From Microglena sp. YARC (Eukaryota > Chlorophyta > Chlorophyceae > Chlamydomonadales > Chlamydomonadaceae): a DNA stretch of 64,000 bases. This document shows positions 30,303-41,055 of this stretch, piece by piece. The number at the start of each line of letters is the position of its first letter. Position 1 is the stretch's first letter. The notes under the pieces are model-generated. The model saw only the letters and a list, made by a program, of their open reading frames with translations, was not told where the DNA came from and did not search any database. The position numbers were made by a program, and so were the translations under genes. The stretch spans positions 14,371,932 to 14,435,931 of the forward strand of contig CM039467.1 of assembly GCA_022414725.1 (NCBI GenBank), given 5' to 3'.

Positions 30303-30640
30303 GTTGTTTGTTGTTTTGTTTGGCCCCAATTGCAAGCAAGCAGGCTGGCCCCTCAACCTGCTCTGCTGACCAAATTATCCTCCAACAACATCCAGGTGTG
30401 TTGTTGTTAGTCATCAAGGTGAAACCACCACTCTGGTGCTATGCTGCAGGTAACAACGCTTGCGTCGCATTGGCAAGCTACCCTCCCCCCCCACACCGCC
30501 CACACCCACACACCCACACACCCACACCCCCCCCCCCCACACACACACCCACAACCCACACCCACCCACCCTCACCCACCCACACACTCCACTCACTTAA
30601 CCAAATTATCCCTTAACAATATCCAGGCGCGCTGCTGTTT
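29806..30640. repeat. GTT/GTTCTT/GGT microsatellite with two copies of the exon 4 end
   Basis: (GGT)n at 29896-29946, (GTTGTG)n at 29947-30010, (GTTCTT)n at 30015-30210 and (GTT)n at 30230-30302. Copies of the exon 4 end with donor (ACCAAATTATCCTCCAACAA then CATCCAGGTGTGTTGTTG) lie at 30369-30405 and, diverged, at 30600-30636. Poly-Asn, poly-Thr and poly-Leu frames are artefacts. Confidence 0.85.
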
Positions 30641-30715
30641 GTTGGCCCCAATGCAAGCAAACAGGCTGGCTCCTTCAACCTCACACCTTGTAATAAGGCG
30701 TACTATTTATTCGTT
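30640..30715 (+). repeat. Dispersed short repeat GGCCCCAATGCAAGCAAAC
   Basis: TTGGCCCCAATGCAAGCAAA and CTTGTAATAAGGCGTACT recur at 44890-44945 and, shorter, at 30324-30350. No coding role seen. Confidence 0.6.
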
Positions 30716-31040
30716 TGATTTATCCAGCTGCAAACACTACGTCAGTGCTATGTCACAGATGACCGATAGGTGCCTTGGCAGAGTAGTATGGTCAACCTGT
30801 CACTGACTTATTTCCCGGCAAGGGCGCTACCCACAGTTTTTTAAAGAGGAAATTTGCCCCCCCCTCCCCCCCCTCCCCCCTTTCATCGCAATATTGGTTC
30901 TGGAGCCAATTGCCCAGAATCCAGAATGAGCAAAAATCACAGGTTTCAAAATCCCTATAATTCAATAAATCGCATTTAAAAGAAAACCTGCCTACCCTGT
31001 GGTCTGGACAGGCTTTGAACTGTGCAAGGCCCTTTACCAC

Positions 31041-31215
31041 GTTTCCCCTTAATGATGATATCTTGGAGAAAAAAAGGAAAAGCGAAACCAGGGTCTGTGT
31101 AAACCTCTTCGACCCTCTTTGTTGCGCAACGAAGAGGGTCGAAGAGAGTCGAAGAGGTTCATGCAAACCCTAGTTTCGCTTTTCCTTTTTCTTTAAGATA
31201 TCATCATGAGGGGAA
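31041..31215. other. Long hairpin (inverted repeat of ~80 bases per arm)
   Basis: The arms are imperfect inverses (left GTTTCCCCTTAATGATGATA..., right ...TATCATCATGAGGGGAAC) and meet at the palindrome GTTGCGCAAC (31131-31140). The right arm has a duplicated 10-base block (GAAGAGAGTC). Transcribed within gene B intron 4 it would form a long stem. It could be a foldback element or a small-RNA precursor; neither is shown. Confidence 0.75.
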
Positions 31216-31516
31216 CCATGATAGACTAAGTGGCTATCCTTGGACTGTAATGTGCATGCATTCGAATACTTTGTGGAATTAAAGCCCTACCTTGGTACTA
31301 GCGCCCCTGCTAACAGGTTGACGGCTTTTTCATCTCGTAATATACCATACGCCACAATTTGGCGGGTGCTGCCGTCAAATTAAACCGTTAGATTATGCAA
31401 CCAGTACTGTAGGCAGATCATTAACGGTGAGCAGTGCGATATGAGCCTAAATAATGAGTGGTTCCTGAGGTGCTCCCGTTGATAAGAACTTTCCTAGTCG
31501 TCAGCTGCCCATGGTC

Positions 31517-31626
31517 CTTCCATCCATCCATCCATCCATCCATCCATCCATCCATGCATCCATCCATCCATCCATGCATCCATCCATCCACCCATCCATC
31601 CATCCATCCATCCATCCATCCATCCT
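31517..31626. repeat. (CCAT)n microsatellite
   Basis: About 27 copies of CATC with three ATGC/ACCC interruptions, inside gene B intron 4. A short (CATC)n also follows each of the two exon 5 start copies. Confidence 0.9.
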
Positions 31627-31663
31627 TATCAACTACCCCCCTCCTCTTGCTCCACCCCTCCCC

Positions 31664-31965
31664 AGGTAGCAACCCTAGCTGTTGCAACTGTATGGTGACT
31701 CAGCACCACAGGCACCAGCAGTCGCAACCTCGCCGACCTGGATGTCACCACCCTGCTCCCCTCCAGCCTCAATCATCCATCCATCCATCCATCCATATCA
31801 ACTACCCCCCCTCCCTTGCTCCCTACCCTCCCCAGGTTGCAACCCTAGCTGCTGCGACTGTTTGGGGGCTCAGCACCTCAGGCACCAGCCGCCGCAACCT
31901 CGCCGACCTGGATGTCACCACCCTGCTCCCCTCCAGCCTCAATCATCCATCCATCAATCCATACC
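31664..31965 (+). repeat. Two copies of gene B exon 5 start with acceptor
   Basis: Starting after CCCCAG at 31665 and 31836, each copy runs about 95 bases through CGCAACCTCGCCGACCTGGA to CTCCAGCCTCAATCATCC and then into (CATC)n. The period is about 166-171 bases; the third and real copy starts at 32002. The reading frame is shared, but neither copy has a donor. Confidence 0.85.
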
Positions 31966-32001
31966 AACTAAACACCATTCCTTGCTCCCACCCCTCCCCA
32001 G

Positions 32002-33386
32002 GTTGCAACCTTGCTGCTGGCGGCTGTTTGGGGCTCAGCACCTCAGGCACCAGCCGTCGCAACCTCGCCGACCTGGATGTCACCACTATGCTCGTCTCCA
32101 GCCTCAAGCGCTCACTCAAGCTCACCGTTGTCGGCGCCGACGTGCCTGACGTGCCCATCGGACAGTGCAGGGACAGCCAACGAGCAATGATGCAGCGCAA
32201 CCTGCTGGGCGGCTTAGCCGTGCTACTAATAGACCGGTGCTGCCGCCGCCCCTACCTAACCCTGGAGCCGGACTTCTCCACCTTCTTCCTGCTGGTCAAA
32301 AACCTGAGCGGCTACGCGCCGGTAGACGCGCAAGCGCGTCGCGAAACAAGCGCGAAAGTGCTGACCAGTCTGATCCAACGAGACGCAGATGCGCGTCGCT
32401 CTCTGATCCAGTCGGGCTCGGCTGAAGAGTGTGCCTGAACAACATCAACCCCGAGGGGACCCGGTGACTCCATGATGTCAGTTCTGTATGGCTTTCCCTG
32501 CTTGCCACCCTGGTGTTAGACGACCAGGTTATGGACCTGATCCGCGAACGGGGGGAGGCACCTATCCTATTTGAGGCCTGCATTCTCCTACTATCCAGCA
32601 CCTTGGGCAAGCTCCGGGAGGAGCTGGACCGCCAGCTGGGCAGCTACTACCAGACGGAAGACGAGCCCCCGTTGTACGACCTGGCCCTGGGGGTCCGCCT
32701 GGCTGAGGCGTCCTCCCAGGCGATGTGGGGTAGTGCACACGCGTGTGTGATGATGAACCCGATCCAAATGAAGATGCAGCACGTGGAGATGCTCGGCAAG
32801 ATGGGCTTGGACTGCTGGACCAACGACCAGCTGCCGCTGGCACGCGTGTGCCACTGTGTGACGGCGACCCTCGCCACGAGCTGGCGTCCGTCCATGGACA
32901 CGACGGCGGAACCTGATTATGGCATGCCCAGGGAATGGCGTCCTCACTACCCCTCATCACCCTGCTGGAGAGGTCTTTGGGAGTGGGATACGAGTACGGA
33001 GATCTTCGACCGGGCCGAATTCCGCATGTGAAGGCTGCGGCCTGCGCAGGTGGACGGTTGCCGTTCCTCACCTGCCATCCCATCGGCGCCAAGGGGGACG
33101 AGTGCAATGAACGGCCCTATGAACTATCGCGAAGCTGCTGGAGTGGAGCGGCAGCGTTCGGGGCCTTGCTGCGGGCAGCGCTGACGTCCGTCACAACGAA
33201 GAGTGGGTTAGGGTGTGGTTGCGACTTGATCGTGCAGCAGGCAGCTGCCATCGCACTGATGTACCTCTCCACCACTGCCGGCAGCATCGAAGCTGGAGAG
33301 CTGGCCATGTACTCCGCCCTACTCATGGACAGCGACAATAGCGAAATGATCGAATTCCTCATGGCAGGCATACCATTTGTTGACTG
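32002..33386 (+). pseudogene. Gene B exon 5: armadillo-type region with frame breaks
   Basis: It reads CNLAAGGCLGLSTSGTSRRN, LADLDVTTMLVSSLKRSLK, then long helical stretches to QQAAAIALMYLSTTAGSIEA and FLMAGIPFVD. The pattern is armadillo/HEAT like. Breaks are: a 2-base surplus near 32428 (GTGTG), an in-frame TGA at about 32465 in the shifted frame (GTR*LHDVSSVW), and a further shift between about 32900 and 32940. Codon use and sense are kept on both sides of each break, so recent decay or assembly error is more likely than old pseudogene status. GC-rich relative to its surroundings. Confidence 0.6.
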
Positions 33387-33479
33387 ATCCTTATCTGAGG
33401 AACCCAGACAACCGTCACGGTGCTGGGCTCAGCCTTTCAGAAAAACCCCGCGTCGAAGAAGGGGGGACCTGCTGGCATG

Positions 33480-34350
33480 GCAGGCAAGCTGCAGGACGCC
33501 ATCCCCGCAGGTGGGTCAGGGATTATTTTCAAATCTGGACGTGGGTTTTTCAAGCTTCGAGTGAGTCATTGCGGTTTTAGGCCTCCTCCAGGGACATTTA
33601 TATACGTTTTATCACGCGTTGTATAGTGTTTGAAGGGCCATTCAGGAAAAAAAACTTTTTACAATTTGTGTAACAGCAATTTGGGCCAAAACGAGGTCAA
33701 AAACAGAGCGGATGCTGGAAAAACCCCCCGACCGCTGCAAGCTGCAGGATGCATCCAGGTGGGTCAGGGATTATTTTTCAAAATCTGAACGAGGGTTTTC
33801 AAGCTCATGGTTTTAGGCCTCCTGCCAGGGATATTTGTATACGTTTTATATCACGCGTTGTACAGTGTTTGATGTGGTTGGTGAGGGCATTCAGGAAAAC
33901 AAACTTTTTTACAATTTGTGTAACAGGGTCAATTTTGGGCCAAAAAACGGGGGGGATGGGAGGAGGTCAAAAATAGCAAAACGAAATCCCAAACCCTGCA
34001 AGCTGCAGGATTCCATCTAGGTGGGTCAGAGATTGTTTTTCAATATGGATTGGCTGAAAAGCGTTGGGGTTTTTTTCAAGCTTCATGGTTTAAAGCCTCC
34101 TCTTTCAGGATGTATTTTTATATGTTTTTCTTATCTACTCACGGCGTGGTCGTTGTACATAGTGTTTTTACGGCGGTGCAATCAGGACAAACAAACAAAA
34201 CACACTTTTTTACAATTTTTGTATACAGCAATTGTTGGTAGGGCAAAACTTTATTGACCTTCGGGTCAAAAGGAGAGCTCTCGGAAAAAACCCGACCACT
34301 GCAAGCCTGCAGTCCAGCCCGTTTGGATGCCATCACCTTAGACAACAGGT
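33480..34350 (+). repeat. ~255-base tandem array: exon end with donor plus an introner-like element
   Basis: AAGCTGCAGGA lies at 33486, 33739 and 34000, each followed by a variant of CCATCC(CCG)CAG|GTGGGTCAGGGATTATTTT. A weaker fourth copy is near 34310. Between them lies the repeat found alone at 40048-40209 and 46296-46482 (TTTTCAAATCTGAA, GGTTTTAGGCCTCCTCCAGG). The exon end may be the 3' end of gene B exon 5 in a third frame (GPAGMAGKLQDAIPA). Confidence 0.8.
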
Positions 34351-34720
34351 GGGAGAGGGGCGGGCAGGGGGTATGGGAGGGTCCCCTTCACACCACGCTC
34401 CTGCGGGCGCTTAAATTTATTTGGGTGGGGGTGGGGTGGTTGGTGCGGGGGGGCAGGGGTAAGGTAGCCCCCACTTTAAGTTAGCCCCTCCACTCAGGGC
34501 CTGCCGCCCGCTTACCTATATAGTGAATCAGTGGTATTAGACCGTTATAATATAAAACTGAAACCCCACCCAGCGATACCCTAAACCCACGCCCTAAAAA
34601 TCACCTAAAACCCTAAACCCTAAACCAACTTAACCCTAAACCCTTGACCCCATAAACCCCGGTAAACGGAAGTGGGGGCTAACTGAAGTGGGAGTCTACC
34701 TTCCCCCACCGTCCAGGTAC
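34351..34720. other. No gene; CCCTAAA-like stretch
   Basis: A G-rich segment is followed at 34560-34660 by ACCCTAAACCCTAAACC and similar, a short interstitial match to the plant-type telomere repeat. Confidence 0.5.
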
Positions 34721-35480
34721 ACTTACAGAAATCTGAAAGACACACGTTAACATGAGCACACCTGTCATCCCCCCTTCACACCCACCCGGCCCACCCCCAC
34801 CACCAAGGGTACACTAAACAGGCCGATGCTCTTCGCAAAACGATGAACAGAGTTGGGTGGGGTGGGGGTGGCCGGGTGGTGTGAGGGGGGATGACAGTGT
34901 GCTCATGTTACGTGTGTTTCAGATCTATGAGGTCCACCTTATTGGACAAGGTTATCACAGCAGCCCATGTCATTGTTTGACATCCATGCCTTTTTCTGTT
35001 TTTTCTGTTAAGACGAAGGCTACCTTCCTCCCCCCATCCAGGTACACGACGGCAAGAACAGGCCGATGCCTATACGCAAGAACGATGACAGAGTTGGGTG
35101 GGGTGGGGGTGGACCGGCCGGGTGGTGTGAGGGGGCTAACTGAAGTAGTGGGAGCTTGGCGGGTGTGGAGTGTGGATGTCGGGGAGAGTTCGTGGTGGGG
35201 CAACTGAGTGTAGGTAGTGTTGTGTGGTGTGGGGCGGGAATTGCTTAACTGATGAGTGGAGACTACCTTCCCCGCTGGCAATCCAGGGTGCGGATTTGGC
35301 GGGGATGGCAAGGACTGGACTGATGGGTGCCGTACTCTTCCCGCAGAAGCGGGGAGTTGATGACAGGAGTTTGGGTGGGCGGTGGCGGGGGTGAGTGTGT
35401 AGGGGGCTAAACTGAAGTAGTGGGGGCTTAACTGAACGATGTAGTGGGGGTGTAAAGTGGAGAACTACCTTGGTCCCGCG
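34721..35480 (+). repeat. Degenerate tandem copies of a small exon with acceptor
   Basis: CCATCCAG followed by GTACACGACGGCAAGAACAG and GCCGATGCCTATACGCAAGA is at 35033-35110; related pieces are at 34712-34860 and 35280-35390. Each is followed by GTTGGGTGGGGTGGGGGTGG. The best copy encodes VHDGKNRPMPIRKNDDRVG. Many single-base differences suggest low accuracy here. It could be a further exon of gene B. Confidence 0.5.
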
Positions 35481-35499
35481 CGCATCTCGCTCCATCCAG

Positions 35500-35610
35500 A
35501 TGGGTTGGCGGACGACGTGGTGTGGCAACGAGATGGACGCATGGCCGATATGTCGTATAGTGATGCTCGAGGCAGGTTTGACTGTGTAGGCCAAACAGTT
35601 GTGTTGACCG
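35500..35610 (+). CDS. Possible small exon
   Basis: After TCCATCCAG at 35499 the frame reads GLADDVVWQRDGRMADMSYS and DARGRFDCVGQTVV. It is in line with the repeated exon copies upstream and may be the next exon of gene B. No family is recognised, and no donor is clear. Confidence 0.3.
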
Positions 35611-36769
35611 GCTTGAAATGGTGTTACAATATCATACTTTTATTTGTATGATATCATATTGATATCTACTCGCCTCCCCTTGCCGGTGCGGGGCCGGAGT
35701 TGTAGCTGTATAGCAATTCAGTGGATGATTTGCGGTTCGGTGGGAAGGTGTTTGTGTGCCGGAAAGAAAACCAGGGATTGCGTACCTATGATAAATCGTG
35801 GAAAATTTGGTTTCGCTGTAAGGGTCTGAGAATTCTCGGGTGCGGAGTTGTGTGGAGAGGTTGGGATATTGATTCTCGAATAATTGGCCTGAGATCTGAG
35901 AACCAAGTCCGACAGACATAGCAGTGTGGCTTCCCAAATCATCCCTTGAAATTCTTTAAGTAAATGATGGATCATCATGATATCATACTCGGCCTTCAGT
36001 AAAAATCATATGATTGCCGCCCCAAGGTACACGATGTCCAGAGTTTGAGTGACAATGCCGATGCATTTCGCAATGAAGGACGAATACCTGGCGCAGCGCC
36101 AGGGTAACTGAGTGCACGTGGTGGTTCTGAAGATGTCTTCCAAAGCCTCCTCTTGATCCTGAGTGGCTGCTCCTGCCCCGCGCTGGATGGTTGTTTGCTG
36201 TGCCGCTTGTCGAGAAGGCCCCCAGGTGAAACGAAGAAGTAGCTCTGCTGGAAGGTAGAGGGTGCGTGTAGGGTTCGGGTGGGGGAAGTTGTCGGGTGGT
36301 GTTGGGGTGGGAGTGGATTGCGGAAGTAGTGGGTTGGGGTTATTCTGTGGGTTATGAGGGGGGCTCTGGGGTTGGGGCTGGTTCTGATTGGACTTCATGG
36401 ACTTGTTATTCACCCTAGCCTCTTGGAGGCATCATTGCGTGGACAAAGATTGGGGTGGCCGGTGAGGTGGGGGGGGGAAGGTTTGGTGGGTTATGGGGGG
36501 GGGTGTGGGGAGTGGGAGGGGTGGGGTTAAGTGCCGGTGTGTATGGGCGGTCGGGGGGGGGGGCGGTCGAGGGGGCGGTGGGGGTGGGGTGGGGTAGGGG
36601 AAGGGGGGTAGGACATGTGGGGGGGCAATGGTGAAGGTTGGGGGTGGTGGGTGGTGGGGCGACGGGGGCGGGGGGATGAGGGGGAAGGGGGTGGGGGGGG
36701 GGTGGTAGTGAGTTGGTATGAGGGCCGGGGGGGGGTGGGAGCGTGTTGTGGCTGGTGGACAGGTCTCCC
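35611..36769. other. No recognised gene; G-rich towards the gap
   Basis: Bases 36020-36110 start with AAGGTACACGATGTCCAGAG, which echoes the exon repeated at 34721-35480. From 36440 the sequence is low-complexity G/T. Confidence 0.35.
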
Positions 36770-37769
36770 NNNNNNNNNNNNNNNNNNNNNNNNNNNNNNN
36801 NNNNNNNNNNNNNNNNNNNNNNNNNNNNNNNNNNNNNNNNNNNNNNNNNNNNNNNNNNNNNNNNNNNNNNNNNNNNNNNNNNNNNNNNNNNNNNNNNNNN
36901 NNNNNNNNNNNNNNNNNNNNNNNNNNNNNNNNNNNNNNNNNNNNNNNNNNNNNNNNNNNNNNNNNNNNNNNNNNNNNNNNNNNNNNNNNNNNNNNNNNNN
37001 NNNNNNNNNNNNNNNNNNNNNNNNNNNNNNNNNNNNNNNNNNNNNNNNNNNNNNNNNNNNNNNNNNNNNNNNNNNNNNNNNNNNNNNNNNNNNNNNNNNN
37101 NNNNNNNNNNNNNNNNNNNNNNNNNNNNNNNNNNNNNNNNNNNNNNNNNNNNNNNNNNNNNNNNNNNNNNNNNNNNNNNNNNNNNNNNNNNNNNNNNNNN
37201 NNNNNNNNNNNNNNNNNNNNNNNNNNNNNNNNNNNNNNNNNNNNNNNNNNNNNNNNNNNNNNNNNNNNNNNNNNNNNNNNNNNNNNNNNNNNNNNNNNNN
37301 NNNNNNNNNNNNNNNNNNNNNNNNNNNNNNNNNNNNNNNNNNNNNNNNNNNNNNNNNNNNNNNNNNNNNNNNNNNNNNNNNNNNNNNNNNNNNNNNNNNN
37401 NNNNNNNNNNNNNNNNNNNNNNNNNNNNNNNNNNNNNNNNNNNNNNNNNNNNNNNNNNNNNNNNNNNNNNNNNNNNNNNNNNNNNNNNNNNNNNNNNNNN
37501 NNNNNNNNNNNNNNNNNNNNNNNNNNNNNNNNNNNNNNNNNNNNNNNNNNNNNNNNNNNNNNNNNNNNNNNNNNNNNNNNNNNNNNNNNNNNNNNNNNNN
37601 NNNNNNNNNNNNNNNNNNNNNNNNNNNNNNNNNNNNNNNNNNNNNNNNNNNNNNNNNNNNNNNNNNNNNNNNNNNNNNNNNNNNNNNNNNNNNNNNNNNN
37701 NNNNNNNNNNNNNNNNNNNNNNNNNNNNNNNNNNNNNNNNNNNNNNNNNNNNNNNNNNNNNNNNNNNNN
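36770..37769. other. Assembly gap of 1,000 N
   Basis: Exactly 1,000 undetermined bases, so the length is probably a placeholder. The left edge is G-rich low complexity, the usual cause of such gaps. Confidence 1.
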
Positions 37770-37879
37770 AAGGATAGGTAGCTTTTCTGACGATAGAGAT
37801 AGCCCCTTTCAGTGAATATAATTGATTTGGTGATGTGAGTAGTATTGTCTCAGATCGTTGAAGATTTGTAAGGAAGTCA

Positions 37880-38040
37880 TGGGGGTCGATCTCTCCTTCG
37901 GGTTGCTCGCTTTGGCGTTGCAGGTTCGTCGTCTAATCTCGCGATGGTAGCTTGTCCAGTTTGAGGTAGGAGACCGCTCTCCACCCCGTACGACGGGCTC
38001 TCCTTAACACCGAAGCGCCCACCTAGGCGGTTATCGATTG
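37880..38040 (+). mobile_element. Degenerate SINE-like copy
   Basis: GCGATGGTAGCTTGTCCAG, GACGGGCTCTCCTTAACACC and CACCTAGGCGGTTATCG match the 3' half of the SINE at 6655. The 5' tRNA-like boxes are not clear. CTGACGATAGAG occurs on both sides (37788 and 38058), which may be its target duplication. Confidence 0.55.
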
Positions 38041-38107
38041 ACAAGTAAAGTTGGCTTCTGACGATAGAGGAAAGCATGCAACTGAGGTCCTAACAAGGCC
38101 ACTGTTT

Positions 38108-38341
38108 AATTTTTGGCAGAGCCCCCCACTTCTTGGGGCAGGAGCCGCAGGGTTACACATTTGTCTGTCTGTGTGATCCGACAGAACGACCGAGACAAAA
38201 GCCTGAGCAACAGTCAGCCCAACTGTCTCATAACAAAGTGGGCTTCGGTCAGTCCAGTCCGTTCCCCACCTTTCGTTCCTTGGGCCAACACACTCCGTCA
38301 ATTTTCCGCGTTGCTTGTCGACGCTGTTACAGGACTTGTCT
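38108..38341 (+). mobile_element. MITE family 1, copy 4
   Basis: Left end AATTTTTGGCAGAGCC, right end CTCCGTCAATTTTCCGCG, tail with CGACGCTGTTACAGGACTTG. Inverted ends are each one base off the copy 5 ends. Confidence 0.75.
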
Positions 38342-38750
38342 GGCTATGCCAGCCACTGAGTCAAGCTCATAGCTTTCAGCTGGCAATTGGAATTGCCCCG
38401 CCCTGTCAAAGCATTCCAGATAACACCTAGCTAGAATTTGGGTTTGGGCCCGAGGATGGGTGAGGAGGAGCTGCCTAGAAGCTTTTTGTGCACCGAACAA
38501 AGAACAGTAGGTATTATTATACATAAATACACCGACCTAAATAGGCAAGGCTGTAAATGGCAGGTGAATAGGTTCCGGACCTCCTACTTTGCGGTTCTTT
38601 TTTAGGGGCTTTGCGCGGGTATAGCTTTAGGCAGATCCCTTTCTGTCCTTGCCCTCATACTGCGAGGCAGCTAGTGCGTCCTTGAGAGGTGCCTGACATT
38701 TAAGGGCATTCAAATGAAGCTGAAAGCTTGGTGATTGGCCACGTGGCCTG
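38342..38750. other. No recognised gene
   Basis: GGAGCTGCCTAGAAGCT and preceding bases (38450-38485) recur at 40500-40540, so a small dispersed repeat is present. Confidence 0.35.
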
Positions 38751-39345
38751 GATAATGCGACGCTGGACTCGCCAGCTACCAATGCCAGCCAAGAAAATGA
38801 CACTGCCCCCCGTACCCTCCCCCCCACCCCGGACCCCAATAGCACCCTAGCTCATATCCACCGATCCACTTGGATGGTCCTGTTCCAGAATAGATACTAC
38901 CACTTGTGTAGCACGATACGTTAGTAAAGTACTTCGCAATTCATCTAATTGCTTATGGCTTATTGGAGCTGGCTGTGAACCTTAAGCCCCACCATACATA
39001 GGTTCAGCCAAAAATAGAAACACTGCCCCCCACCCCAGCCCCCCACCTACTCCACCAACCCACCCACCATCCTCACCCCGCGAACGTACCTGTCTCCTGA
39101 ATAGATAAACCATCACTCTTGTGTAACTACATGCAATAGTCCTCAAACTCAATCGATTGCTATATAGCTGATGGCCTGGCTGGAAGCTACCATACACAGC
39201 CAAAGAAAAAGAAACACTGCCCCACCCCCCCTACAGGCCCCCCGCGCCCTCCCCTCCCCCCCCCCCCCTCGAATGTACCTGTTCTCCTGAAAGATAAACC
39301 TCAATCTTGTTTGTATGTAGCACATACAGATAAGTCCTCCAACTC
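38751..39345. repeat. Three ~190-base tandem units
   Basis: Each has a variant of AGCCAAAAATAGAAACACTG then CCCCCCACCC, followed by CTCCTGAATAGATAAACC and an AT-rich end. Units start near 38780, 39005 and 39195. Confidence 0.65.
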
Positions 39346-39439
39346 ATGACGTCCGTCTCATTACTCCTCAACATCATCCCCTCATGGACCCTTTGTGACG
39401 CTTCGTTAGGCACATCCATCAGTTCCATTATGCCGGTTT

Positions 39440-40020
39440 GGAGGTGGTGTGCAGTGTGCGAGGAGGTTGGCAGTGTGGGTGCCGGGAGGAGTGTGATGAG
39501 GAATGGTGTGGCGAGAGGTTGTTATGAGGTTGAGGGTGGTGGGTGGCGAGGAGGTGATAGGTGGGTGGGCGAATGGTTATCAGGATTGGTGGGCGATAAG
39601 GGTCATGGATGAGGGTGGTTTGGGGCCGATGAGGAAGGTTGATGAGGGTTGGGGGTGGTGGGAGTAAGGGTCAATGAGGGTTGAGGGTGGTGGGGCGGAG
39701 GTTGAAATGAGGTATGGGAGTGGTGGGGCGCGGAGGTTGATGAGGTGGTTGAGAGTGGTGGGGCGCGGAGGGTTGATGAGGGTTGAGGGTGGTGGGGCGG
39801 GAAAAGGTTGATGAGGGTTGATGAGGGTCGAGCTGGTGGGCGAGGAAGGGTTGATGAGGGTGAGGTGGTGGGGGGGCGGAGGGTTGATGAGGGTTGAGAG
39901 TGGTGGGCAAGGAGGGTTGGTGAGGGTTGAGGGTAGTGGGGGCGAGGAGGGTTTATCAGGGTTGAGTAATTTTTTTTATGAGGGTTGAGAAGGGTTGAGG
40001 GTTGATGAGGGTTGCGGGTT
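39440..40020. repeat. GGGTTGATGAGGGTTGAG minisatellite
   Basis: Variants of GTTGATGAGGGTTGAGGGTG then GTGGGGCG recur about 15 times with many indels. On the minus strand this gives proline/histidine-rich false frames. Confidence 0.8.
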
Positions 40021-40047
40021 GCAATAGATGGACTGCACTCTGCTGTA

Positions 40048-40209
40048 GCAATGTTATTTTTCAAATCTGAAGGTGGGCTTTTTCTAGCTTCATGGTTTTG
40101 GCCTCCTCCAGGGCCAGCGTTTTTAGTTGCTTTTTTATAGCTTATTCTAGCTTTTTATAGCTTTTTGTAGCTTTTTAGGGCCATTTGTAGGGCCAAAGAA
40201 ATGGATAGT
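40048..40209 (+). mobile_element. Introner-like element, copy 4, with target duplication
   Basis: The element holds TTTTTCAAATCTGAAGGTGG, GGTTTTGGCCTCCTCCAGGG and AGGGCCATTTGTAGGGCC. It is flanked by CACTCTGCTGTA at 40036-40047 and at 40210-40221 (12 bases, exact), best read as a target-site duplication. Confidence 0.75.
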
Positions 40210-40221
40210 CACTCTGCTGTA

Positions 40222-40867
40222 TTATCTGTAACTAGCTACCTGGGCTGGGCCTGTGCGACCCAGGTGCAACCCAGGGCACAAATCACTCACTTGCGGCCGC
40301 ACTTCGTGCGGCTAAGGGCACATTTTGACCTAAACTGGCACGGGGGTCGCACCTGGGTAGCACAATTAGCGACCGTTCACACACAAAACAACTGGTGGCC
40401 TGTACAAGATTGCCGTGTACTCGTCAACGTCACCAGAGTAAGAATCAATATCAGCGTAGCCTTCACATGGTTGGAACGCACTATCTAGCTACAGGTTTGG
40501 CCCAAGGACAAGGAAAGGGAGCTGCCTAGAAGCTGCTACTCACAGCCCCCAAAAGAAAAGTGGTGCCACAATGATACACTAGGTGACATCATGCCTAAAA
40601 TGTTACATACATTATAATATCATATATATAATTAATACAATAAATATTAATTTAATATAATTTAATTTAACATAAGTACTGAGTATAATATGTGTTATAA
40701 TTTAATATGCAATATAAATAATAATATAGAGTAATATAAGAAATACTTATTTAAATATATGATAAATATAAAAATATAATAGAAATAATCATAGAAATAA
40801 TACTATAAATAAAATAATATACCGGTAATATATAACAGAATGTATACTAAAATAAGTGGTATCATAC
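40222..40867. other. Gene C downstream region, AT-rich
   Basis: Bases 40442-40475 (ATCAATATCAGCGTAGCCTT) are a diverged copy of part of gene C exon 4 (near 40956). 40600-40860 is very AT-rich. Confidence 0.5.
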
Positions 40868-41052
40868 CTCACAGTCTCACGCTCCTCCTTTAACCAGAAC
40901 TCGTCCAGCTCATCAGCATCTAATCCCAGGCTATCTCTCATTCCAAAGTCAGCATCAATATCAGCGTAGTCCTCATATGGATAGAAGATCTTTGGCAGAG
41001 ATCCATCCATAGGAGCATCGTCTGATCTCTTGCTATCATGTGGTTGAGTGGT
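40868..41052 (-). CDS. Gene C exon 4
   Basis: After acceptor TTTTAATCCAG the exon reads TTQPHDSKRSDDAPMDGSL, then PKIFYPYEDYADIDADFGM and LGLDADELDEFWLKEERE. It ends in phase 2 at GTGAG|GTATGA. Strongly acidic. Its acceptor side is amplified in the array at 41056-42030. Confidence 0.65.
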
Positions 41053-41055
41053 CTG

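Noticed and set aside
29749..30616. Poly-Asn, poly-Thr, poly-Leu and poly-Cys frames
   Set aside because: GTT and GTTCTT microsatellite artefacts.
34590..34640. Telomere end or fusion point
   Set aside because: Only two or three CCCTAAA units, irregular, inside a gene-rich stretch.
35998..36413. Minus-strand Pro/Gln-rich frame of 135 residues
   Set aside because: Half is low-complexity complement of G-rich DNA; no start context, splice site or domain supports it.
36615..37815. Open frames crossing the gap
   Set aside because: They consist of undetermined bases and say nothing about coding.
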